From positions 1 to 64,000 of the forward strand of contig KB889757.1 of NCBI GenBank assembly GCA_000372785.1: a stretch of DNA of 64,000 nt. Direction: 5' to 3'. Below the pieces are notes generated by a model, which was given only the letters and a program-made list of their open reading frames with translations, did no database searches and was not told where the DNA came from. How positions within the stretch are numbered: position 1 is the first letter of the stretch; every line of letters begins with the position of its first letter. The stretch comes from a gamma proteobacterium SCGC AB-629-P17. GTDB taxonomy: Bacteria > Pseudomonadota > Gammaproteobacteria > PS1 > Pseudothioglobaceae. The translations under genes were made by a program, and so were the position numbers. Shown in pieces: positions 1-11,375 of the stretch.

Positions 1-87
1 GATTACAAAACCCAAGCAAAGCAAAAGCGTTTTTTAAAGTCCAGAGGTTTTGATTTTGATGAAATCAACAAAGCGTTTCCTAGGTAG
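1..87 (+). CDS. recX: RecX family regulatory protein, 3' end only (truncated by window edge)
   Basis: Frame 1 reads DYKTQAKQKRFLKSRGFDFDEINKAFPR* ending at the TAG at 85-87; the KRFLxSRGFDFDxI tail is typical of RecX C-termini. Absent from the ORF track. Confidence 0.7.
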   Translation, partial: DYKTQAKQKRFLKSRGFDFDEINKAFPR

Positions 88-102
88 TATTTAGAACAAT
101 AA

Positions 103-1218
<1,116 letters not shown>

Positions 1219-1230
1219 ATGTTTTAATTG

Positions 1231-3087
1231 TTAGTCAGATGATGAGTTTTCTTTTACAGGGTTTTGACTAAAATACAGATCTAGCAGTGCTCTAGCTAAA
1301 GGCGCTGCTGTTGAACTTCCACTTCCGGCATTTTCTAAAATGACCGCTATAGCGACTTGGGGATTTTCGATAGGTGCGAATCCAGTAAATAGAGCATGAT
1401 CCCTTAATTTTTCTTCGATATTTTCGGCAATATACTCTTCTTCTGGATCGAGACTAAAAACCTGAGCAGTTCCTGTTTTTCCTGCCAGCGTATATGTAAG
1501 CTTATGATTCAGTCTTCTTGCAGTACCCAGTTTTCCATATACGACTTGCTTCATACCTTCGATGACTAACTCCCAGTTGTTAATATCTTTTATAGGTATT
1601 TGACGCGCTGGCTTTTTGTCATCTTCATAGATATTACCATTTTTTGTTTGAGAATGCATCAATAGTTGTGGCGATAATAGTTGTCCCTTATTCGCTATAG
1701 CGGCAGTCGCTACTGCTAGTTGAAGTGGGCTTGCTGTCATAAAACCTTGACCGATTCCGGCGATTAAAGTTTCACCCCTGTACCAGGGCTCATCCTTGTT
1801 AATTTTTTTCCATTCTCTTGAAGGCAGAATCCCGCCTAATTCACCTGGCAAATCTATACCAGTTGTATTGCCAAATTGGAAGTGAGTAAGACTATCATGA
1901 ATATTATCAATACCTAATTTATAAGCTAAATCATAAAAAAATACGTCACATGATTGAGCGATTCCCTCTATTAGTTCAACATGACCGTGCCCAACACGTT
2001 TCCAGTCGTTAAATTTTCTAGAATAATCTGGCAGTTTGTAATAGCCAGGGCAGAATATTTGATCTTTAATAGTAATCTTATTGAGTTCTAATCCGGCCAA
2101 AGCGATCATCGGTTTGATAGTTGATCCAGGCGGGTAAAGGCCTTTGATGCTGCGATCAAAGAGTGGCAATTCCTTGTCTTTTTTGAGTTGCTGGTAACGT
2201 TCAATCGAAATCCCACCGACAAACCAGTTAGGATCAAAAGTTGGTGTGCTAACAAGACTCAATATTGAGCCGTCATTGACATCGATAAGCGCCAATGCAC
2301 CTCGACTATCACCCAAAAGTGATTCAGCCGCTAACTGTAAATCAAGATCTATATTTAAATAAATATCTTGCCCAGGGCCTGAAGCTTTGATAACTTGTGA
2401 GTCCACAACCCTTCCATCCACATTTCTTTCTATCTGCTTTTCACCTGATAGGCCATGCAATAATTTTTCATACTGTTTTTCAATACCTGTTTTGCCAACA
2501 AAAGTGGTTCCTGCGTAATTATCTTTATCATAAAAATCTTTATCTTCTTTGCTCATAGATGAGACATAACCGACTATGTGTGAACTAGAAGAACCATTGG
2601 GGTAAACTCGATGAAAATAGGGCTCAATTTCGACACCTGACAACTGATTTTCAACAAGGAAACCTGCCGCAACAGATTCGGAAAGATTATATTTGATTGG
2701 AATATTGTGAAATTTTTTATAACGACTCAAATTTTTATTGAATCTTTCTATGTCTTCTTCGTCGATGATGTCGATTAATTGCAGTTTAATGAAGGTATCA
2801 TTAATGTTATCAATTTTTTCAGGAGTGATTGTCAACCTATAAGAGAGTTCATTTGTTGCTATAACTTTGCCATTTCGATCTAGAATATTTCCTCTAATTG
2901 GTGGGATCGGAAGTGTTTGTAGCTGATTACCTAGAGACTCTTCGATGTAGTAATTGTGGTTAATGATTTGCAGGTTAAAGAGTCTATAGATGAGCAACAA
3001 GGCCATAGCAATCATGAAAACAGATGCAATAGTAATTCTTGACCTGAAGACCTTTCTCTCTCTTTTCGTATTGGCAATTTTGTCCAT
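1231..3087 (-). CDS. mrdA: Penicillin-binding protein 2 (peptidoglycan transpeptidase)
   Basis: 618 aa; GNILDRNG, YPPGSTIKP (SxxK) and AGKTGTAQ (KTG) motifs; next to mreDCB. Confidence 0.95.
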   Translation of the reverse strand: MDKIANTKRERKVFRSRITIASVFMIAMALLLIYRLFNLQIINHNYYIEESLGNQLQTLPIPPIRGNILDRNGKVIATNELSYRLTITPEKIDNINDTFIKLQLIDIIDEEDIERFNKNLSRYKKFHNIPIKYNLSESVAAGFLVENQLSGVEIEPYFHRVYPNGSSSSHIVGYVSSMSKEDKDFYDKDNYAGTTFVGKTGIEKQYEKLLHGLSGEKQIERNVDGRVVDSQVIKASGPGQDIYLNIDLDLQLAAESLLGDSRGALALIDVNDGSILSLVSTPTFDPNWFVGGISIERYQQLKKDKELPLFDRSIKGLYPPGSTIKPMIALAGLELNKITIKDQIFCPGYYKLPDYSRKFNDWKRVGHGHVELIEGIAQSCDVFFYDLAYKLGIDNIHDSLTHFQFGNTTGIDLPGELGGILPSREWKKINKDEPWYRGETLIAGIGQGFMTASPLQLAVATAAIANKGQLLSPQLLMHSQTKNGNIYEDDKKPARQIPIKDINNWELVIEGMKQVVYGKLGTARRLNHKLTYTLAGKTGTAQVFSLDPEEEYIAENIEEKLRDHALFTGFAPIENPQVAIAVILENAGSGSSTAAPLARALLDLYFSQNPVKENSSSD

Positions 3088-3100
3088 ACTATTTGACTAT

Positions 3101-3583
3101 TTAATGTTTCAGTTTTGCCAAAAATAGACGAACAAGGGGCCAGATAATTGCACCTGTGAAAGGCGACAGTATGATCAACCAGCTGAAATCAGAACCTTGG
3201 ATTGCTTTGTGAGTGAATATTAGAGCGATTAAGTAGATTAGAGAAGCAATAAAAACATAGACTTGTTGTGTGGTTAAGTTTGAGACATAAAATGATTTTT
3301 TGACATTAAAAATGAAAGCAGAGCTTATAAGCAAAGCTAAAGCATTTTGACCTAGAATGCTACCTTGTAATATGTCAGTTAAGAGTCCGAGTATTAGTGC
3401 AAAAAGGTATAGCGCTTTTGTATCGGTATATATGATCCAATAAATAAAGAAAATTAACATCCAGAAGGGGGAAGCTATTTCTAATAAAGAAGGCAATGAA
3501 ATTGCACCAACTACAAGTGCAATAATAGTTATTTTGGTTAGCAATAAAAGTGAATTGTTTTTAGTCATTCTTTTGTGAAACAA
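3101..3583 (-). CDS. mreD: Rod shape-determining protein MreD
   Basis: 160 aa multi-TM protein with LLTDILQGSILGQNAL; between mreC and mrdA. Confidence 0.9.
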   Translation of the reverse strand: MFHKRMTKNNSLLLLTKITIIALVVGAISLPSLLEIASPFWMLIFFIYWIIYTDTKALYLFALILGLLTDILQGSILGQNALALLISSAFIFNVKKSFYVSNLTTQQVYVFIASLIYLIALIFTHKAIQGSDFSWLIILSPFTGAIIWPLVRLFLAKLKH

Positions 3584-4364
3584 TCAAAATAAATTCTAAT
3601 TTATCCATGTTTTGTATTGGTTTGAGTGTTATCGTCAAAAAAGCTTCATTGGGTGGTTTATCAATTTTGGATACCTCTCCAACAAGATATCCTGGGGGGT
3701 ATGTTGTACCAATACCACTTGTTACAAAAATATCACCTAATTTGACATCAGAATCTAAGGGCATAAACTCAACAATCATCCCTCTTTCATTGGTCGCTAA
3801 GCCTTTGGTAATACCTCTAATACCGTTTCTAACATTTTTAACGGGCATATGTTGAGTAGGGTCAGTTACAAGAAGTACAGTAGAGTATAAAGGTGTCACT
3901 TGAGTAATTTGCCCAACGACTCCATCGGAACCAACAACTAACTGTGTATTGCGAACACCATCTTTGCTACCTTTATCAATGATTATTTGTTTTTTTAATC
4001 TCGATTGAGAGATTGATTTAACATGTGCTAAGGTTATTTGATGTTCAGGAATTGTATAAGTAGCATCCAGTAATTGAGTTAATTTTTGATTTTCTAGAAC
4101 AAGATTACTGTAGGTTTGAAGTCTGGCTTTGAGTTCAATTTGTTTTCCTTCTAAGTATTCGTTTTCACTAACCAGTTGGGCTTTTTCACTGCCTTGATCG
4201 TTTACCCAATCGACAACATGACTAGGTAGGTCAACTACAAAGTATATAGGTGATAGGAGAGTTGAAGTGAATCGCTTGAAACTATCTAAGTAAGAGAAAC
4301 GAGCATCCAATACAATAAGTATTATTGAGATCAGGATTGGTACAAGTAGTTTCAAAAGTCGCAT
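3561..4364 (-). CDS. mreC: Rod shape-determining protein MreC
   Basis: 267 aa; N-terminal TM segment, coiled coil, GSKDGV and VTSGIGTTYPPGYLVGEV motifs; between mreB and mreD. Confidence 0.94.
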   Translation of the reverse strand: MRLLKLLVPILISIILIVLDARFSYLDSFKRFTSTLLSPIYFVVDLPSHVVDWVNDQGSEKAQLVSENEYLEGKQIELKARLQTYSNLVLENQKLTQLLDATYTIPEHQITLAHVKSISQSRLKKQIIIDKGSKDGVRNTQLVVGSDGVVGQITQVTPLYSTVLLVTDPTQHMPVKNVRNGIRGITKGLATNERGMIVEFMPLDSDVKLGDIFVTSGIGTTYPPGYLVGEVSKIDKPPNEAFLTITLKPIQNMDKLEFILIVSQKND

Positions 4365-4389
4365 TATTGACCGTTCGACTTATCTATAG

Positions 4390-5421
4390 TTATTCTGCAG
4401 CCAAGAACCCCATGTCAAGTTGATTAATCATATCCAATGCTATGCCACCCCCTCTGGCGACACATGTTAATGGGTCATCGGCGATGCTGACTGGGAGATT
4501 GGTTTGATTGTTGATTAGTTTATCAATACCTTCTAAAAGTGCACCACCACCAGTAATAACCAAGCCATTTTGTGCAATATCAGAAGACAATTCAGGTGGA
4601 GTTTGTTCTAATGCTGTTCTTAAACAGTTAATGATCATTCCAAGAGGCTCACTTAGGGCTTCCAATATCTCACTATTGGTGACCTCAAAGCTTACCGGTA
4701 AACCTCTAGCAACATCACGACCTCGGAACTCAATTTTTTTAACTATTTTTGATTCAAAGGCACTTCCAACTTCTTCTTTGATCTGCTCAGCGGTCGCCTC
4801 ACCAATGATAATTCCATGAACTCTCCTTACAAATTTGACGATGGTGTCATCAAAAACATCACCACCACATCTTAAAGAATCAGAATAAACAATACCATTT
4901 AAGGAAATAATTGCAATTTCAGTAGTGCCTCCTCCAATATCCAATACCATTGTGCCCGAGGCCTCTTCTATTGGCATGCCGGCACCAAGTGCCGCCGCCA
5001 TCGGTTCTTCAATCAGATAAACATCTCTCGCTCCTGCACCAACGGCACTTTCTTTGATGGCACGTCTCTCGACTTGGGTAGCGCCACAGGGTACACAAAT
5101 AAGAACTTTTGGACTTGGTGAAAAAAACCCCGATTTAAGTACTTTTTTCATAAAGAATTGAAGCATTTTTTCTGTGACTTTGAAGTCTGCGATGACGCCA
5201 TCCTTCATCGGTCTGATAGCTTCAATGGCTCCAGGAGTTCTACCAAGCATGTTTTTTGCTTCCTGACCTACAGCGATAACCGTCGATTCTGAGGCTCCTT
5301 TTTCGTTTCGAAGGGCAACAACTGAGGGTTCATTTAAAACCACCTTGCCATCCATATAAATAAGCGTGTTGGCCGTACCTAAGTCGATAGAAAGATTTTG
5401 GCCTTTGAAAAAATTAAACAT
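4390..5421 (-). CDS. mreB: Rod shape-determining protein MreB (actin-like)
   Basis: 343 aa; [39 protein letters not shown]. Confidence 0.98.
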   Translation of the reverse strand: MFNFFKGQNLSIDLGTANTLIYMDGKVVLNEPSVVALRNEKGASESTVIAVGQEAKNMLGRTPGAIEAIRPMKDGVIADFKVTEKMLQFFMKKVLKSGFFSPSPKVLICVPCGATQVERRAIKESAVGAGARDVYLIEEPMAAALGAGMPIEEASGTMVLDIGGGTTEIAIISLNGIVYSDSLRCGGDVFDDTIVKFVRRVHGIIIGEATAEQIKEEVGSAFESKIVKKIEFRGRDVARGLPVSFEVTNSEILEALSEPLGMIINCLRTALEQTPPELSSDIAQNGLVITGGGALLEGIDKLINNQTNLPVSIADDPLTCVARGGGIALDMINQLDMGFLAAE

Positions 5422-5513
5422 AAGAAATTCCTAGCTAGATATTGATTAAAATGGTTAGAGGATATAATATAACCTGCTTGGTTTCATTAGACAATACCCA
5501 TAGCTAAATAAAT

Positions 5514-7001
5514 ATGAAAATAAAACAAGAACATTTCATAGAAAGTATTTATTCTTCGTTGCAATATATTTCATATTATCATTCACCCGATTTTATCAAA
5601 GCTATGGTTTTGGCATATGAAAAAGAGACTAATAAAAGTGCTAAAAATGCTATAGCACAAATTCTAATCAATTCAAAAATGTGTGCCCTGGGGAAGCGTC
5701 CACTTTGTCAAGACACTGGAATCGTTAATGTATTTATTGATGCTGGTATGGAGGTTCAATGGGAAGCTGACCTTTCTTTGGAGGAAATGGTCAACGAAGG
5801 CGTTCGAAGAGCCTACAATGATCCTGATAACAAACTAAGAGCATCGATAGTTAGTGACCCATTATTTACTAGAAAAAATACCAAAGACAACACTCCAGCA
5901 GTTATTCATACAAAACTTGTACCAGGTGCTAAGTTAGATATTGTTGTTGCCGCAAAAGGTTGTGGTTCTGAAAATAAAGCCAAGTTCACTGTCCTTAACC
6001 CTGATGATAATTTAACAGACTGGGTAATGAGAACAATACCAACGATGGGCGCTGGCTGGTGTCCCCCTGGTATTATTGGTATCGGCGTAGGTGGTACCGC
6101 AGAAAAGGCAATGCTAATGGCAAAATCCTCTTTGATGGAGCCGATCGATATCAATGAATTACAAGAAAAAAGCCAACACACTGATATTGAGGCACTCAGA
6201 ATTGAATTATTTAAGAGAATTAATGAACTTGGTATCGGCGCGCAAGGGCTGGGTGGTCTGACAACCGTTCTTGATGTAAAGATTCATGATTATCCTACGC
6301 ATGCAGCCTCTCAGCCAGTTGCGATGATACCAAATTGTGCTGCAACGAGGCATGTCCATTTCACTCTTGACGGTTCAGGCGTAGCTGAATTGCCTGAGGT
6401 GGATATTGATCTCTATCCGAATTTAGAGATGGATGTTTCGCAGTACACAAAAGTTGATTTAGATAGCTTGACACGTGAGCAAATGCAGGGCTGGAATATT
6501 GGTGATACTTTATTACTAACGGGTACCTTGATTACCGGTCGAGATGCAGCTCATAAACGCCTAAATGCGATGATTGAGAACGGTGAAGGTCTACCAAAAG
6601 GTGTTAATTTTAAAAATAAATTTATTTACTATGTAGGACCAGTAGATGCAGTTGGAGATGAGATCATTGGACCAGCTGGACCGACTACTGCGACCCGGCT
6701 AGATAAATTTACCGACATGATGTTGGAAAATACAGGGATTCTCGGCATGATTGGTAAAGCTGAAAGAGGAGAGTCCGCAATACAGAGCATCAAAAAACAT
6801 AAGGCAAGCTACTTAATCGCAGTTGGCGGTTCGGCGTATTTGATCTCCAAATCCATTAAAAAAGCTAAAATCGTTGCCTTTGAAGATATCGGCATGGAAG
6901 CGATTTACGAGCTTGAGGTTAAGGATATGCCGGTCACTGTAGCAGTTGACACTGAAGGTCATAATATTCACAAGGTTTTGGGCAACATACCTCTTACTTA
7001 G
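5514..7001 (+). CDS. Fumarate hydratase, class I (Fe-S dependent)
   Basis: 495 aa; GKRPLCQDTGI, GSENKAK, IGPAGPTTATRLDKF, VGGSAYLISKSIK. Confidence 0.93.
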   Translation: MKIKQEHFIESIYSSLQYISYYHSPDFIKAMVLAYEKETNKSAKNAIAQILINSKMCALGKRPLCQDTGIVNVFIDAGMEVQWEADLSLEEMVNEGVRRAYNDPDNKLRASIVSDPLFTRKNTKDNTPAVIHTKLVPGAKLDIVVAAKGCGSENKAKFTVLNPDDNLTDWVMRTIPTMGAGWCPPGIIGIGVGGTAEKAMLMAKSSLMEPIDINELQEKSQHTDIEALRIELFKRINELGIGAQGLGGLTTVLDVKIHDYPTHAASQPVAMIPNCAATRHVHFTLDGSGVAELPEVDIDLYPNLEMDVSQYTKVDLDSLTREQMQGWNIGDTLLLTGTLITGRDAAHKRLNAMIENGEGLPKGVNFKNKFIYYVGPVDAVGDEIIGPAGPTTATRLDKFTDMMLENTGILGMIGKAERGESAIQSIKKHKASYLIAVGGSAYLISKSIKKAKIVAFEDIGMEAIYELEVKDMPVTVAVDTEGHNIHKVLGNIPLT

Positions 7002-7062
7002 CCAAATTGCTCGAAGTCTATTGAGAATACAAGCACTTCGTTTAATTTCTTTAATCCTAGCG

Positions 7063-7068
7063 TATAAT
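7063..7068 (+). promoter_or_regulatory. Probable -10 element (TATAAT) upstream of rnpB
   Basis: Perfect TATAAT hexamer 8 nt before the inferred rnpB 5' end; the -35 match is weak. Confidence 0.45.
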
Positions 7069-7076
7069 TTTCCTTT

Positions 7077-7424
7077 GAAGTTGGTCGGATAGTCGCTGAA
7101 TGCAGATGCATTAAGAGGAAAGTCCGGGCTCCATAGAGTGAAGTGCTAGCTAACGGCTAGGCGCAGTGATGTGACGGAAAGTGCAACAGAAAGAATACCG
7201 CCTATCTAATAGGTAAGGGTGAAATGGTGCGGTAAGAGCGCACCGCACACTTAGTAATAAGTGTGGCAAGGTAAACCCCACTTGGAGCAAGCTCAAATAG
7301 GAAGGCTTAGGCGTGACTCGCGCTGTCTTCGGGTAGAGTGCTAAAGATACTTGGTGACAATTATCTTAGATGAATGACTATCATGACTTCGGTCAAACAG
7401 AACCCGGCTTATAGGCCAACTTCA
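7077..7424 (+). ncRNA. rnpB: RNase P RNA, bacterial class A
   Basis: GAAGTTGGTCGGATAGTCGCT...GAGGAAAGTCCGGGCTCC...ACAGAAA...GGTAAGGGTGAAA...GGTAAACCCCACT...AACCCGGCTTATAGGCCAACTTC; the 5' and 3' ends pair (GAAGTTGG/CCAACTTC). Confidence 0.97.
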
Positions 7425-7492
7425 TACTTTTATTAATGTCGTAGTCGTCTGCAGGTTATACTTTGGTTTTTGTTGGAATCTTAATAGGTGAA

Positions 7493-7822
7493 ATGAGTTA
7501 TTTTTATTTAGCATTAGCAATTGCAGCCGAAGTTGCTGGTACAAGTCTTCTTAAGGTCACAGAAGAGTTTACAAAACTCATTCCGACAACTTTTCTTGTA
7601 ATTTTCTATCTTATTTCATTCTGGTTAATGACACTGGCTTTAAGGGACTTGCCTCTAGGTGTTGTGTATGCTGTTTGGTCGGGACTCGGAATTGTTTTGG
7701 TTGCTATTATTGGTGCATTTGTATACAAAGAGGTGCCAGACCTTGCATCTATGATTGGTATGGCATTAATTATTTCAGGCGTCGTTGTGATGCACTTATT
7801 TTCTAAATCTATTCAACACTGA
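7493..7822 (+). CDS. Small multidrug resistance (SMR/EmrE-like) transporter
   Basis: 4-TM protein MSYFYLALAIAAEVAGTSLLKVTEEFTK...VVYAVWSGLG; start moved to the ATG at 7493, preceded by AGGTGA (track gives 7463). Confidence 0.9.
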   Translation: MSYFYLALAIAAEVAGTSLLKVTEEFTKLIPTTFLVIFYLISFWLMTLALRDLPLGVVYAVWSGLGIVLVAIIGAFVYKEVPDLASMIGMALIISGVVVMHLFSKSIQH

Positions 7823-7835
7823 ATAGTTATTAATT

Positions 7836-8570
7836 ATGACGATTAATTCAACTAAATATCGAATCCCAAATAATTTATCTTACAACGTTGACAGACCTTG
7901 TGTTGGTTTGATTGTACTCAACACTGATTTCACTTTTGAACGTGATTTCGTGCGTCTTTACAATGAACGTCAGCCAGAATTTGACTTTTATTTCAATAGA
8001 ATTCATTTTGCCAACCCGATGACGCCGGATTCCTTGGCAGCAATTGAAGGCGATTTGACTGAAGTTTCCAATGAAATACTGCCTGGCTATAACCTTGATC
8101 TAGTTGTTTTTAATTGCACCTCTTCTTCTTCCATTTTAGGCGATGATGCTGTCAAATTAGCTATCCAAAAGAGCAAGCCAAGTACAAAAGTTCTCACTAC
8201 ATCGCAAGCTGTGGTTGGAGATATTATGCTTAAAGGTATTAATAAGATTAGTGTATTAACACCCTACAACAATGATGTTTCAACATTATTAGCCGATTAT
8301 TTACGGCGACAAGGTTTGGAAATTATATCTGCAATGCATATGGATATGGATGATGATCGAGATGTTGCTATGGTTATCCCTGGTGACATTATTGCTGCTG
8401 CAAAGTTAGCCATTGATGATAAGGCCGATGCTTTATTTATTTCCTGTACAGCACTAAGATCTACAGAAATTATTCCTGAAATCGAAAGGGCTATTGGGAA
8501 GCCGGTCTTTACTTCCAATCAGTCCACTTTTGAACAAATCTTACATATACTGACTAACAGAAATAATTAA
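7836..8570 (+). CDS. eutA: Asp/Glu racemase-superfamily protein, EutA-like (maleate isomerase/arylmalonate decarboxylase family; ectoine-utilisation type)
   Basis: 244 aa; VVFNCTSSSSILGDD and LFISCTALRSTEIIPEIE carry the two catalytic-type Cys; located beside doeX/doeB/doeA. Confidence 0.75.
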   Translation: MTINSTKYRIPNNLSYNVDRPCVGLIVLNTDFTFERDFVRLYNERQPEFDFYFNRIHFANPMTPDSLAAIEGDLTEVSNEILPGYNLDLVVFNCTSSSSILGDDAVKLAIQKSKPSTKVLTTSQAVVGDIMLKGINKISVLTPYNNDVSTLLADYLRRQGLEIISAMHMDMDDDRDVAMVIPGDIIAAAKLAIDDKADALFISCTALRSTEIIPEIERAIGKPVFTSNQSTFEQILHILTNRNN

Positions 8571-8656
8571 GGGTTTTTTGGTAATTTATACCAATAATAG
8601 TATTGATTTTTCTGAAAAATTCGAATTTTTTATCTTTTTTATGAGATAATCTTCTC

Positions 8657-9148
8657 ATGTATAAACTTGATGAAAGAGATATTCAAATACTTTCTATCCT
8701 CCAAGAAGAGGGTAGAATTACGAAAACTGCCCTAGCAGATAGACTTAACTTGTCACTTACACCTTCTTGGGACAGACTTCAGAGGTTAGAAGAAGAAGGC
8801 ATTATTGAGAGTTATGGCGCAAGATTGTCTTCACCGTTTCTAAAAAATTTTCATCTAGTGATTACTGAAGTTGAACTTGAAAGTCACAAAGAGGGTGAAT
8901 TTGCTCGTTTTGAAGATGCCATCATGGATTTTGATGAAGTGCTTTCGTGTTGGTCAGTGGGCGGAGGTCTAGATTATATTTTGAAGATTCTCGTCAAAGA
9001 TGTTTTTGACTATCAAGATTTTCTAAAAAGAGTTTTAAAAGCCAATATTGGACTTAGACGTTACTTTAGTTATGCAGTCCTTGACAGGATTAAAGATAGC
9101 GAAATAGTTCCAGATAGCTTAATCCGAAAATCTGGAGTCGTTAAATAA
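8657..9148 (+). CDS. doeX: Lrp/AsnC family transcriptional regulator (DoeX-like)
   Basis: 163 aa; LDERDIQILSILQEEGRITKTALADRLNLSLTPSWDRLQRLEEEGII helix-turn-helix; genomic context. Confidence 0.8.
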   Translation: MYKLDERDIQILSILQEEGRITKTALADRLNLSLTPSWDRLQRLEEEGIIESYGARLSSPFLKNFHLVITEVELESHKEGEFARFEDAIMDFDEVLSCWSVGGGLDYILKILVKDVFDYQDFLKRVLKANIGLRRYFSYAVLDRIKDSEIVPDSLIRKSGVVK

Positions 9149-9184
9149 ACTTCTTGTAACACCCTTATTCGTTCTTCTGGGTTG

Positions 9185-10183
9185 TCAGTTAACAACCTCT
9201 GCAATCACATTAAGATTATCACCAATATTAATTATTGATGGAGCATGTTTGATAATGACCATTCCGTCTCTTTTAGAATAGTATTTATGTGGTGTTGTCG
9301 CTGTTCTGTCTATGTTATGAATTTTGGCAAGCAGATCACCTTCATTGACTTTGTCACCTAGAGCAACAAGAGGTTCTACTATTCCTCGATGTTCGCAACA
9401 GACAAATGACCGTTCATCAGGCATATTTAGTGACACAGTTGGCGTTGTAGAAGGGTTAAGTTTTCCTTCCATGATGCCTGCATGAACAAGAAAATTATTG
9501 ACCCCTCGTTTTGCTATTTCTACCGTTATGGGCGAGCTTGTTCCACCGCCACCTAGCTCTGTTGTAACGAATATTTTGCCCATCGATTCAACTTGAGAGT
9601 CGTACATCCCACCAGAGTCCAGTTCTAGCATTTTCACTAGATATGGCGCACCAAATGCATTGGCTGCAGACTCGCAAGCTTTTTCCTGGTCTTTGTCATT
9701 CAAAACATGGGATGCTGCAAAGGGGAGGCAATCTAGCGTTTTCCCGCCAGAATGGATATCTAATACGTACTCAGACATTGGCAATAGAGTTCGAGAAAAA
9801 TAGTCAGCAATAATTTGTGTTACTGTGCCATCTGGTTGGCCAGGGAAGGTGCGATTTAAGTTAATATTATCGATTGGGGAGACTCGGTCACCAGATTGAA
9901 ATGCTGGGTAATTCATTGCAGGAACAATAATTACACGACCCTGGATGTCATCAATATTTTCTCGAGAACTCAAGTTAAATAAAGCGATCGGACCTTCATA
10001 TTCATCCCCATGGTTGGCTCCAGTCAATATCGCTGAAGGACCGTCACCATTTTTGAATTGAGTAATTGGAATCATCACTGAGCCCCAGGCGGATTTATTG
10101 CTCGAGTAAGGAACCTTCAAAAAGCCGTGCTGAATACCGTCTTTATCAAAGTTTATCGAAGTGCTAATTGGGTTATCTCTCAT
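9185..10183 (-). CDS. doeB: N-alpha-acetyl-L-2,4-diaminobutyrate deacetylase-like (AstE/AspA, M14 superfamily)
   Basis: TGANHGDEYEGPIAL zinc-site motif, VLDIHSGG, FVTTELGGGG; start at MRDNPISTSI (10183) avoids the overlap in the ORF track. Confidence 0.82.
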   Translation of the reverse strand: MRDNPISTSINFDKDGIQHGFLKVPYSSNKSAWGSVMIPITQFKNGDGPSAILTGANHGDEYEGPIALFNLSSRENIDDIQGRVIIVPAMNYPAFQSGDRVSPIDNINLNRTFPGQPDGTVTQIIADYFSRTLLPMSEYVLDIHSGGKTLDCLPFAASHVLNDKDQEKACESAANAFGAPYLVKMLELDSGGMYDSQVESMGKIFVTTELGGGGTSSPITVEIAKRGVNNFLVHAGIMEGKLNPSTTPTVSLNMPDERSFVCCEHRGIVEPLVALGDKVNEGDLLAKIHNIDRTATTPHKYYSKRDGMVIIKHAPSIINIGDNLNVIAEVVN

Positions 10184-10190
10184 AATATTA

Positions 10191-11375
10191 CTATTTAACC
10201 AATAATTGTCTAGGAACCTTGGACAAGCATTCTCCACCATCCTCTCCAACCCGAATGCTTTCTGTCATTTCAAAGCCCCAGTCATCAAACCAGATAGCTG
10301 GCATAAAATGAAATGTCATATTTTCCTGGAGAATTGTTTGATCAGTTCCACGAAGACTCATTGTACGCTCACCCCAGTCAGGCGGGTAGCTGAGTCCAAT
10401 GGGGTAGCCACAGCGGTTATTTTTTTCATAACCGTATTTTTTTAGAGTTGCCGTAAAGTTATCGGATATTTCGGCACAGGTATTACCGGGTTTAAACATA
10501 GAAATAGCATTTTCAATACACTCTGAAATCACCTTTTCAATGTCAAAGTATTTTTGCGGAGGGCTACCCAAAAACAAAGTTCTTGAACAAGGGCAATGAT
10601 ATCTTGCATAAGCGCCAGCCAATTCCAAAAACATGCCTTCATTGTTATTCAATTGTTGATCATTCCAGGTCATGTGACAAGCCGCCGCTTCATCACCAGC
10701 ACCAATGAGAGGTACGAAAGAAGTGTAGTCTCCATAATGACCTTGATGACCTTGAGCGCCTGCATGCATTATTTCAGCAACCAAATCATTTTTCCTCATC
10801 CCAGGTGTAGCGACTTTCATGACTCGTTCGTAGACCCCCTCGATGACTTTTCCTGCACGTCTCATATAGGTAATCTCAGTATCTGACTTGACTGCTCTTT
10901 GCCAATTGACCAGACCAGTTCGGTCGCTAAAAATTGCATCCGGAAGGCTGTTATATAAGGATTCAGCAGCTCGGGCTGAAAAATAATAATTATCTTTTTC
11001 TAAACCAATTCTTTTTTTGTTTAATCCCTTATCTTTTAATATAGTTGCGAGAAACTCCATTGGGTGACGCTCCGTACTCATCACATAATCGTCTGGATAG
11101 GGAACGATGTCATCCAGGTCAAGGTCTGTTGTAAGCTCAGCACCTTTGGCATCAATACCTCTGCCGTACCAAAAAAGTAGACCATCAGTACTAATTACGA
11201 CACATTGATGCACATAGAATGACCAACCATCGTAACCGGTAAGCCAGCACATATTGGCAGGATCATAAACGATCAAAAGGTCGACATCCTCAGATTCCAT
11301 AGATAGTCTAGTTTTTCTTTGTCTTTCTAGGTATTCAGACTTTTCAAACCTTCTCCTACTCTGTTTCATAGCCAT
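10191..11375 (-). CDS. doeA: Ectoine hydrolase-like M24-family protein
   Basis: CGYPIGLSYPPDWGERTMSLRGTDQTILQENMTFHFMPAIW is characteristic of DoeA/EutD; adjacent to doeB. Start probably at MAMKQSRRRF. Confidence 0.85.
   Translation of the reverse strand: MAMKQSRRRFEKSEYLERQRKTRLSMESEDVDLLIVYDPANMCWLTGYDGWSFYVHQCVVISTDGLLFWYGRGIDAKGAELTTDLDLDDIVPYPDDYVMSTERHPMEFLATILKDKGLNKKRIGLEKDNYYFSARAAESLYNSLPDAIFSDRTGLVNWQRAVKSDTEITYMRRAGKVIEGVYERVMKVATPGMRKNDLVAEIMHAGAQGHQGHYGDYTSFVPLIGAGDEAAACHMTWNDQQLNNNEGMFLELAGAYARYHCPCSRTLFLGSPPQKYFDIEKVISECIENAISMFKPGNTCAEISDNFTATLKKYGYEKNNRCGYPIGLSYPPDWGERTMSLRGTDQTILQENMTFHFMPAIWFDDWGFEMTESIRVGEDGGECLSKVPRQLLVK

Noticed and set aside
4508-6181. Antisense ORFs over mreB (4508..4819) and fumarase (5906..6181)
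   Set aside because: Opposite conserved genes, low-complexity composition, no domain signature.
10184-10249. Apparent doeB/doeA coding overlap
   Set aside because: An artefact of choosing the furthest upstream Met; MRDNPISTSI at 10183 gives a non-overlapping start.
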